NCBI GenBank assembly: GCA_031267485.1
Contig: JAIRYY010000288.1
Coordinates: 1-19,047 of the forward strand
Source of the DNA: Tannerella sp.
GTDB taxonomy: Bacteria; Bacteroidota; Bacteroidia; Bacteroidales; Tannerellaceae
Reading direction: 5' to 3'
DNA: 19,047 bases
The translations under genes were made by a program, and so were the position numbers. This document shows, one piece after another, positions 13,956 through 19,047 of the stretch. Below the pieces are notes generated by a model. The model was not told the DNA's origin and ran no database searches. It saw only the letters and a program-made list of their open reading frames with translations. Every line of letters starts with the position of its first letter. The first letter of the stretch is position 1.

Positions 13956-15304
13956 ACGCGCTGTCGTACGTCACGCCCGAAACAAAAAATATTGACAGCC
14001 TGTATCACATCGGTTGCGATTGCGGAGAATGCACTGCACTTGCCGATGACGGACAGACTGTCCGGTTCGGGCGGTCGTTCGACGGTCTGCTGCAACAGGC
14101 GCTGCAAAACATTTACGAAAAACAGAGCGGACGCGGCAGGATTGAAATCCCTCCCAGCCTGTTTGCGCTGAACAACCGTCCGCTTCAGACCGCCGCCGGG
14201 CGGACGTTCCAAAACTTCGGCGCAGAGTTCGGCAAGCGCAATGAACGGTTTATTTCGCAGTTTAAGGATAATACAGCCATTTTTGCCGCATTTAAGAGCC
14301 ACAGCGAGGCGGAGATATTATCGAAGCTTATACGCACCGAAAACGGTGAATTACGATCTTTTTACGAGTTTCGGAAAGTGGCCGCACCGGTGGTCGGCAA
14401 ATATAACCGGACGTGGCTGCAAACAGAATATAACATGGTGGTGCGTTCCGCCCGGATGGGAGCGCAGTGGCAAACGTTCGAGGAGAAAAAACATATTTTT
14501 CCGAACATTGAGTATATGCGCACTTCTTCGCTCAATCCGCGTCCGGAACATGAGAGCTTTGCCGGCACGATATTGCCGGTCGACCATCCCTGGTGGGACA
14601 CTCACACGCCTCCGTTGTCGTGGAATTGCAAATGTTCCATCCGGCAAACGCGACGCGAGGCAACAGACTTGCCGCCGGGAGAAGAACCGGTATCGCCGGT
14701 GTTTCAAAATAATCCCGGAAAAACGGCGCAGGCGGTTACGGACAAACATCCGTATTTTCCCGAAGGCTGCGCCTCCTGTCCGCTGCCGGGAGAACGGGTT
14801 ATTGTCAGCCCGGAACTTGCAGCCGGACAGCGAAAGGACTGCTACAACTGCCTTAAGGCAATGAAGGCGGCGGAGGTGAAAACGGCGCAGGCGCGGAAAC
14901 GCGAAAAGTTGGAAGATTCGATGCTGCCATTGCTTAAAAAGAATGTTATACGGGCAGTTGCAGCCGACAAACAAATAAAAATAACGTTTAAAAAGTCAGG
15001 TAACAGCCACATAGTTAATGACGTTCTCGAAAAGAATATAAAACTGTCCGGGACGGAACTTGCAAAAATAGACGACTTGATTCGAGAGGCCGAATATGTA
15101 CGCTCGTCGGATTTGTATAAAGACCGTTCGGATAATATTCAGCGATTCTATTATTTCAAAGACAAGAAACGTAATATTTACTATAATGTGGCGGAGGAAG
15201 TTGTGAAAAATAAAAACGGGCGTGTTTATCTGAACAGATTTATATATTCGACAACCGGAAAGATACCTTTTAAAAAGCATAAAAACCGAAAGGCGGCGAC
15301 TTAG
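13949..15304 (+). CDS. MuF minor head protein with C-terminal BECR-type RNase toxin-like domain
   Basis: A 451-residue frame with only a TTG (13949) available as start, six bases after the portal stop; see the possible frameshift. Residues 20-28 contain a Cys cluster (CDCGEC). Residues about 60-240 are the phage Mu F domain: 'QTEYNMVVRSARMGAQWQ', 'LNPRPEHESFAGT' with His201, 'HPWWDTHTPPLSWNCKC' with Cys227 and Cys229. A second Cys pair group follows (GCASCP, KDCYNC). Residues about 331-451 are an AT-rich extension with 'GNSHIVND' (His354), 'LIREAEYVRSS' (382-386) and 'RFYYFKDKKRNIYYNV' (399-414), the layout of the phage Barnase-EndoU-ColicinE5/D-RelE (PBECR) nucleases fused to MuF in polymorphic phage toxins. 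The toxin call is by pattern. Confidence 0.8.
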   Translation: MRHALSYVTPETKNIDSLYHIGCDCGECTALADDGQTVRFGRSFDGLLQQALQNIYEKQSGRGRIEIPPSLFALNNRPLQTAAGRTFQNFGAEFGKRNERFISQFKDNTAIFAAFKSHSEAEILSKLIRTENGELRSFYEFRKVAAPVVGKYNRTWLQTEYNMVVRSARMGAQWQTFEEKKHIFPNIEYMRTSSLNPRPEHESFAGTILPVDHPWWDTHTPPLSWNCKCSIRQTRREATDLPPGEEPVSPVFQNNPGKTAQAVTDKHPYFPEGCASCPLPGERVIVSPELAAGQRKDCYNCLKAMKAAEVKTAQARKREKLEDSMLPLLKKNVIRAVAADKQIKITFKKSGNSHIVNDVLEKNIKLSGTELAKIDDLIREAEYVRSSDLYKDRSDNIQRFYYFKDKKRNIYYNVAEEVVKNKNGRVYLNRFIYSTTGKIPFKKHKNRKAAT

Positions 15305-15380
15305 CTTTAAGCAGGTATGCCATTCCTTTCGATTTTTAATGGATTGCAAATATACAAACAATATTTTAACCGGCAAGTTT
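15305..15380 (+). other. AT-rich convergent gap after MuF, no gene seen
   Basis: This 76-base gap separates the MuF stop from the stop of the convergent G-like gene. It is AT-rich. It holds no frame of immunity-gene size and no convincing terminator; the only inverted repeat, CCATT/AATGG around a 12-base loop, is weak and lacks a T-tract. Confidence 0.5.
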
Positions 15381-15890
15381 TTATGGTTTATTCGGATTAT
15401 TAATTATTTTCCCTATTTCGCGTTCCAGTTCATGTATTATACGGTCGTCCAGCTCACTGCTTTCGCCGATAAACTGTCGCCGGGGCATTGTGAACGCTTT
15501 TTTGCCGAATATCTTAGCCGTTCCGCCCTCGTTGTGTACGCGGGCGTATGGCTTGTCGCTACCGATCGTTACTTCGCCCCTGCCGGTTATTTCGTATTCG
15601 ATGCTGTCTCGCAGTTCGCCGGTGTCATGCAGGATTTTGTCCTGTGCCCGCGTGGAAGAAAAGTGTGAACCGGTGTTCGCCGAAAAGCCATACCAGGGGC
15701 TGTTCTTATCGCGTCGCTTCACGTCCGCCCATTTTTTTAAGCCGTTATCTACGAAGCCTTCCCTGTCGAAATTCTCCCGGAAATGCGCTACCGCTTCGTT
15801 GCCTGCTATCTCCGGGGCGACATCTTCGACGAAGGATTTCAGTTCCTTTGCCGTTTCTTTTAAACGCTGTTGAAATTGGTTCGGCGTCAT
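15381..15890 (-). CDS. Virion morphogenesis / tail completion protein (Mu G, gp31-like)
   Basis: A 169-residue product. Features of the Mu G/P2 S family: an N-terminal helical part with 'MTPNQFQQRLKETAKELKSF', 'GWADVKRRD'-like 'LKKWADVKRRD' followed by 'HDTGELRDSIEYEITG' ('iL..tG.L..Si'), and 'IGSDKPYARVHNEGGTAKI' ('Y A..hq.G'). Such proteins complete the tail end or neck. It overlaps the gp37-like gene by four bases (ATGA), showing coupling. It is transcribed opposite to MuF, which is its normal upstream neighbour in Mu. Confidence 0.85.
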   Translation of the reverse strand: MTPNQFQQRLKETAKELKSFVEDVAPEIAGNEAVAHFRENFDREGFVDNGLKKWADVKRRDKNSPWYGFSANTGSHFSSTRAQDKILHDTGELRDSIEYEITGRGEVTIGSDKPYARVHNEGGTAKIFGKKAFTMPRRQFIGESSELDDRIIHELEREIGKIINNPNKP

Positions 15891-16393
15891 AGCGTTTTGG
15901 ATTCAATAAGTTTGAACTGCGCCTGTACGGGGACGCGTTTCTTTACTGCGCCTGTGTCGCGAAGGTTGCACCGGTACTCTTCAATGTTATTGACCAGCGT
16001 GTCGTGGTCGTGGTCGATGATTGACCGCGAACGCATCCAGGAGTTCATATACGGCGTGGCAAAGTTTTGGAGGGCGCAGACCATGCGGTCGGCGATGTCG
16101 AGGAACTCCAGCGCCCGCTGCTCGGTAGGAGAATAGTCGGCGGTGTCGGCGTGCCACTCGGTAACGATATGCAGGCGGACGTTCAGTTCGCACTCCTGTA
16201 CGCGGTTGCCCAGCGTGCTCCATACCATTGGAGTAAACTCGACGAATATGGCCGGAAAGTCGAATCCGGTCTGTTCCTGTGTGAACTGCGGCTGGCGGTT
16301 CCACATGTCGAAGTGCCGGAACACCCGGTTGCCGTCGGCATCGACAACGCTTTGCAGCCGCGTTTTGATGTCCAAATAAAGTTGCTTTATCAT
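15887..16393 (-). CDS. gp37-like tail terminator-type protein (DUF1834-like)
   Basis: A 168-residue product with the fold pattern of phage neck/tail-terminator proteins: 'MIKQLYLDIKTRLQSVV', 'FDFPAIFVEFTPMVW' ('fP.v.v.f....w'), 'CELNVRLHIVTEW' and 'ALEFLDIADRMVCALQNF'. In Mu, gp37 lies between capsid and sheath genes and caps the tail; here it sits with G between the early genes and MuF. Start ATG at 16393 has an A/T-rich leader. The call is by pattern plus neighbour. Confidence 0.65.
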   Translation of the reverse strand: MIKQLYLDIKTRLQSVVDADGNRVFRHFDMWNRQPQFTQEQTGFDFPAIFVEFTPMVWSTLGNRVQECELNVRLHIVTEWHADTADYSPTEQRALEFLDIADRMVCALQNFATPYMNSWMRSRSIIDHDHDTLVNNIEEYRCNLRDTGAVKKRVPVQAQFKLIESKTL

Positions 16394-16399
16394 GAATGT

Positions 16400-16585
16400 T
16401 TATTTTTTATCACTGTCATTTTCTTTTAAATAAGAAAAAAAAGTGGACGCAGAGATGCCGAACTGCCGCTTTATGATCGTGCGGTAGATATGCATCTTGC
16501 TGCGGTCGTTGCGGCCGGGTTCATAATTTTCCTCCACAATGCGCCGTACGGCCTGCGCCCTCTTTTTTGTACTGTTATATTTCAT
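16400..16585 (-). CDS. Small basic HTH-like protein (61 aa)
   Basis: A 61-residue basic product, MKYNSTKKRAQAVRRIVEEN and on. The C-terminal 'IYRTIIKRQFGISASTFFSY' followed by 'LKEN' has the spacing of a helix-turn-helix recognition part ('G.S..TF..YL'). It is probably a DNA-binding protein of the early region, perhaps a late-gene or middle regulator in the position of Mu mor/C, but it is much shorter than those and no direct similarity is recognised. Starts three bases after the DUF3164 stop, so it is coupled to the early operon. Confidence 0.6.
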   Translation of the reverse strand: MKYNSTKKRAQAVRRIVEENYEPGRNDRSKMHIYRTIIKRQFGISASTFFSYLKENDSDKK

Positions 16586-16588
16586 TTA

Positions 16589-17248
16589 TCACATCCTGTT
16601 AAACGAAATCTCAATCTTGCGCCAGATGCCCATGTCCGTCTTCCTGTAAAAATAGAAATTCGTCTCGGTACCCTCCACGACGTTCGATTCGCGAAACAAC
16701 TGCATGATACTGCTGTATTCGTCACTGCCAAACTGCGCCTCGAAGCCATACAGTTTCGAGATTGATTTGTAGTCCAAATCCCCGTAACGGTTCCGTTCCA
16801 GCAACGTCATCGCCAGCTGGTACATCGTATCTTCCGCACCACGCTCCGACGATTTTATCCAGTCACGAAGGAAACCGATCAGACGCTCCGCCGCCACATC
16901 CGCACGCTCGTCGAACTTCTTGACCTTGTTCGTCCTCACTTCAATCATAAAACGCCCGTTGCGAATCTTGTAATTCATCTGCCCGCTGCCATTTCGCAAC
17001 TGCCCGTAATCCAGCATAATGCTGTAAAACGCCTTCGTTTCCGTAACCAGCATGTCATAAAAGGTTCCGATCGAAGTACCCAGAGTACAAACCTCCCCCT
17101 CAATATTATTGAGGAGTCCGTCACGCAATCCTTCGTACGCCTCGCGCCGTTCCAGCGCCTCCTTCTGCTTCTGCTCCCGTTTCCGCTTCAGTATCTCTTC
17201 CAACTCTTCTACCGAAAAATCCTCCGGCTTAATTTTCTTGGTTTCCAT
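16589..17248 (-). CDS. DUF3164 family protein, Mu-like early region
   Basis: A 219-residue protein typical in length of DUF3164, found next to gemA in Mu-like phages. The N-terminus is a charged coiled coil (EELEEILKRKREQKQKEALE). The family pattern follows: 'TFYDMLVTETKAFYSIML' region, 'MNYKIRNGRFMIEVRTNKVK' then 'KFDERADVAAERLIGFLRDW', and the C-terminal 'SNVVEGTETNFYFYRKTDMG' then 'IWRKIEISFN'. The biochemical role is not known; association with transposition or replication control genes is the usual context. Confidence 0.82.
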   Translation of the reverse strand: METKKIKPEDFSVEELEEILKRKREQKQKEALERREAYEGLRDGLLNNIEGEVCTLGTSIGTFYDMLVTETKAFYSIMLDYGQLRNGSGQMNYKIRNGRFMIEVRTNKVKKFDERADVAAERLIGFLRDWIKSSERGAEDTMYQLAMTLLERNRYGDLDYKSISKLYGFEAQFGSDEYSSIMQLFRESNVVEGTETNFYFYRKTDMGIWRKIEISFNRM

Positions 17249-17286
17249 AACTCAAATGATTAAATATATTATGGGCTATCGCCCGG

Positions 17287-17517
17287 TTAAAAAATCAAAC
17301 CTCCATCGAAAAATATCGACTCTTGTGTTATCTCGAATTGTACCGCAAACCCGAACTCTTCCCTCAGCCTCCGAATCTGGCAAATACCTTCGGAAGATTC
17401 CCCATACGGGAAAAACACCGTTCGCTGTCGAGTGTCGCACCGTATCCCTTTCTTTCGCAGTGCATAAAGCAAATTCGCCCTGCGCTTCAGTTTTTTTTTA
17501 ATACCGGCATATTCCAT
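17287..17517 (-). CDS. Hypothetical early protein (76 aa)
   Basis: A 76-residue product with a basic N-terminus (MEYAGIKKKLKRRANLLYAL) and a beta-rich remainder ('TRQRTVFFPYGESSEGICQI'). It lies in the early operon, 12 bases after GemA and 38 bases before DUF3164, in phase with tight packing. It is not recognised. The composition and good fit between neighbours support it being a gene. Confidence 0.6.
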   Translation of the reverse strand: MEYAGIKKKLKRRANLLYALRKKGIRCDTRQRTVFFPYGESSEGICQIRRLREEFGFAVQFEITQESIFFDGGLIF

Positions 17518-17529
17518 GATTTCGAATAT

Positions 17530-17976
17530 TCAGTTTAAACAAATCACCTCCAGCGCCCGTTCCGCATCAATCGCATTTACCGCGTCACGACACTTCTGTT
17601 TGTCCTTAAATTCGTAGTACAAATTCCGCAGGACAGCCTGTGGAATCTGATTAAAATGTTCCCTGTCCGCCGCCCGGCAGGCGACGGCCTTTATGTATGC
17701 GGCGTTCTCCTCGCGTCCGGTCGCCCGGCACCAGGCGCCGATCGCAGCCATCAGGCGCTTGCGCCATTTGTCCTGCCCGGCGATCGCAGGATTGCCTGCC
17801 TCTTCGACCAGGCCGCACAGTTCAATCAGTTGTGCGGCGCTCAAATGCACGCTGCTCGTCGTGCCAAACTGCGCAAGCAACTCCTTTTTGGTATCTTCGT
17901 CGATACCATACCGCCCCAGAAGTATGTGAAACTTCTTCACGAGCCTGTTTTTCTCTCTGTCCTTTAATGTTTGCAT
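17530..17976 (-). CDS. gemA: GemA / gp16 family regulatory protein
   Basis: A 148-residue product. The N-terminal half 'KNRLVKKFHILLGRYGIDED' followed by 'LLAQFGTTSSVHLSAAQLIE' and 'LCGLVEEA' is the gp16/GemA pattern ('K..HIl...lG.....Y+..l....g..S...Ls..el..l...l'). The middle 'WRKRLMAAIGAWCRATGREE' and 'AYIKAVACRAAD' also match the family. In Mu, GemA influences host gene expression and DNA topology during the switch to lytic growth. A marker of Mu-like phages. Confidence 0.82.
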   Translation of the reverse strand: MQTLKDREKNRLVKKFHILLGRYGIDEDTKKELLAQFGTTSSVHLSAAQLIELCGLVEEAGNPAIAGQDKWRKRLMAAIGAWCRATGREENAAYIKAVACRAADREHFNQIPQAVLRNLYYEFKDKQKCRDAVNAIDAERALEVICLN

Positions 17977-17980
17977 GATT

Positions 17981-18151
17981 TTATTCGTTTTCGTCCGTTA
18001 AATATAAACAATACTCCTTTTTAAGACATTCGCCCGACAGTTCCGTCAGCCTGTCGGCAATTTCCCTCATTATGTGCGCCTGATCCGGAAGAGACCATCC
18101 CGATAAACTGTTAAGCACTTTTTCCGCCAAAATTTCAATCACTTCGTCCAT
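17981..18151 (-). CDS. Small hypothetical early protein (56 aa)
   Basis: A 56-codon frame from ATG at 18151 to TAA at 17981, four bases before the GemA start and 17 bases after the ATPase stop. The product (MDEVIEILAEKVLNSLSGWS...) is acidic and helical, with 'QAHIMREIADRLTELSGECL' as an amphipathic stretch. The start is embedded in the motif AATTATGAATTATGG shared with the portal gene. Unrecognised, but spacing makes it a likely gene. Confidence 0.6.
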   Translation of the reverse strand: MDEVIEILAEKVLNSLSGWSLPDQAHIMREIADRLTELSGECLKKEYCLYLTDENE

Positions 18152-18162
18152 AATTCATAATT
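18148..18162 (-). repeat. Intergenic motif AATTATGAATTATGG at an early gene start
   Basis: Identical 15-mer to 12685-12699, here on the minus strand and containing the ATG at 18151-18149. The adjacent bases 18163-18181 continue as AT-rich variants (ATAAATGAT, GAATTAT). Confidence 0.6.
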
Positions 18163-18168
18163 TATCAT

Positions 18169-18837
18169 TTATAATTCATATCTATTTCTCACTTTCCCCC
18201 AATATCTCGCGGCGCCCTCTTCCCATACAACAAAATCCGCCAGCCCTTTGCCGCTTCGCGTATTGGTGAATACGCGGAAACCCTCTACACGCATTTTCAG
18301 GTCGGACAGCTTCAGTATATAGTCCCCTGTTGTCGTGTCGGGACGGCCCGAATGTTCGTGGCTGATCCACACGATCAACTTCCCCTTCAGCCGGCGGCGA
18401 AACGATTCGTATTGCCGGACGCCGAAATATTCATACTTTTCCTCGCTGTACGACTTGGCGCGTAACGGCGTGAGGCTGTCGACAAACAGAATGTTGCGTC
18501 CGCGCTTTTGCGTGAGTTGGCGAACGATGGCGTCGAAACTGTTGTCTTCGTCGGCAAGCATGATGTCGTTACCGCATTCGTCCATCTTTTCGCGCAGCCA
18601 TGCTCGCCGGAAAGATTGAGTATTGCCCTGCTCAATCGACCAGTAGAGTACTTTATTGAAGCCGGTAAGATATTTTGCCAGCTGCAGAGCAAACGACGTT
18701 TTACCGTTTCCGCTCATGCCGTAAATAATCCACGCGCCGACAGGCGACGGACAGCCGAAACTGTCGCGCCACTGACCCTCGAATGCCATCTCTTCGTGAC
18801 AGGTGTTTTGCAGGTTTATGTTGGTGATGAATGCCAT
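18169..18837 (-). CDS. P-loop ATPase of the RecA/AAA type, early region
   Basis: A 222-residue ATPase. Walker A 'YGMSGNGKTSF' at residues 39-49, Walker B 'NILFVDSLTP' at about 115-124 (Asp120), and 'KLIVWISHEHSGRP' near 152-165 with the sensor-like hydrophobic strand ending in Ser-His. A core of about this size matches a single RecA-like domain as in DnaB/RadA-type or phage replication ATPases. In Mu-like phages this region follows the transposase and MuB, so it might assist transposition or replication. It lacks an obvious separate DNA-binding domain, so I do not call it MuB. Confidence 0.75.
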   Translation of the reverse strand: MAFITNINLQNTCHEEMAFEGQWRDSFGCPSPVGAWIIYGMSGNGKTSFALQLAKYLTGFNKVLYWSIEQGNTQSFRRAWLREKMDECGNDIMLADEDNSFDAIVRQLTQKRGRNILFVDSLTPLRAKSYSEEKYEYFGVRQYESFRRRLKGKLIVWISHEHSGRPDTTTGDYILKLSDLKMRVEGFRVFTNTRSGKGLADFVVWEEGAARYWGKVRNRYEL

Positions 18838-18839
18838 GT

Positions 18840-19047
18840 TTAGACAGCATTTAAACGTTTTTTTATCTCAATATAAACGCGCCGCAGCCGGCTGTCGGTT
18901 GAAAGCAGCATCGACCGGATGTCGGTTCCCTCCGGCGCGTTCGCTTTAATAACGGCGGCCGCCTGCAGCTGATAGAACTCTTCGCGGGCTTCCCTGCCTT
19001 CCGGCGTTATCTTCTGGAACTTGGCGCCGTAGCGGTCGAATATCTCG
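18840..19047 (-). CDS. Partial CDS, C-terminal end only
   Basis: The last 68 codons of a gene that enters from the right edge and ends at TAA 18842-18840, two bases before the ATPase start. The product ends 'YIEIKKRLNAV' after a helical, charged segment ('EGREAREEFYQLQAAAVIKA'). No family is recognised. Its place next to the ATPase suggests an early replication or transposition gene. Confidence 0.6.
   Translation of the reverse strand, partial: EIFDRYGAKFQKITPEGREAREEFYQLQAAAVIKANAPEGTDIRSMLLSTDSRLRRVYIEIKKRLNAV

Noticed and set aside
14241..14974. Long frames on both strands within MuF
   Set aside because: Arg-rich translations with no domain; the MuF frame carries the conserved H and CxC motifs.
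15318..15345. CCATT/AATGG inverted repeat in the convergent gap as a bidirectional terminator
   Set aside because: Five pairs with a 12-base loop and no T-tract is not convincing.
15339..15668. A 109-codon plus-strand frame after MuF, considered as a toxin immunity gene
   Set aside because: It is antisense to most of the G-like gene, whose motifs are clear, and it has an unconvincing composition; most likely a shadow.
17269..17284. GGGCGATAGCCC hairpin between the 76-codon gene and DUF3164, considered as a terminator
   Set aside because: Only a 4-bp stem and no following T-tract; the genes look co-transcribed.
1..19047. CRISPR arrays, tRNA or rRNA genes, insertion sequences, phage attachment ends
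   Set aside because: I saw no regularly spaced repeats outside the knot gene, no tRNA-like cloverleaf, no transposase frame and no Mu-type terminal repeat; the phage ends are probably outside the window.

Overview
The window looks like most of the structural region, plus the end of the early region, of a Mu-like (transposable, contractile-tailed) prophage in a Bacteroidetes host, probably Bacteroidales. Evidence for the host: most starts follow A/T-rich leaders instead of Shine-Dalgarno sequences, promoter candidates match the Bacteroides -7 element TAnnTTTG, and several products belong to families common in Bacteroidales phages (DUF6046, a DUF2586-like sheath, a 7(1) septoil-knot protein). 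Evidence for Mu-like ancestry: GemA/gp16-like, DUF3164, gp36-, gp37- and G-like proteins, a DUF935 portal, MuF, protease with nested scaffold, sheath, tube, a frameshifting chaperone, and gp44/45/46-like baseplate proteins. No transposase, integrase or phage end is visible; the transposase/MuB-type genes would be expected beyond the right edge (inference).

Layout. (a) 1-9974, minus strand, read right to left: prohead protease with nested scaffold, major capsid protein, holin-like membrane protein, small gene, tail sheath, tail tube, chaperone pair with a -1 frameshift signal, tape measure, DUF6046 baseplate protein, hub (GPD-like), spike (gp45/V-like), gp46-like, two small genes, and the first codons of one more. 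(b) 2358-2675, one plus-strand gene inserted between two minus-strand baseplate genes: a secreted, repeat-built septoil-knot protein, interpreted as a moron. (c) 10079-15304, plus strand: small terminase, a 45-codon ORF, large terminase, gp36-like gene broken in a G7 run, portal, and MuF with an AT-rich C-terminal extension resembling a BECR-fold RNase toxin. (d) 15381-19047, minus strand: G-like and gp37-like genes, then early genes (small HTH-like, DUF3164, unknown, GemA-like, 56-codon ORF, P-loop ATPase) and the 3' end of a gene entering from the right.

How it works together: plus-strand genes package DNA and build the portal/neck, minus-strand genes on the left build head shell and contractile tail, and genes on the right belong to lysogeny/replication control. 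The head-tail joining genes G and gp37 are separated from the rest of the late genes and sit with the early genes. The 119-base gap at 9975-10093 between divergent protease and terminase genes carries promoter-like elements facing both ways. There is no gene-free stretch above 300 bases.

The most interesting points are the secreted septoil-knot moron with a His-His pair in most repeats, the toxin-like MuF tail without an obvious immunity gene, the strong frameshift signal in the tail chaperone, and a second heptamer that could fuse portal to MuF.
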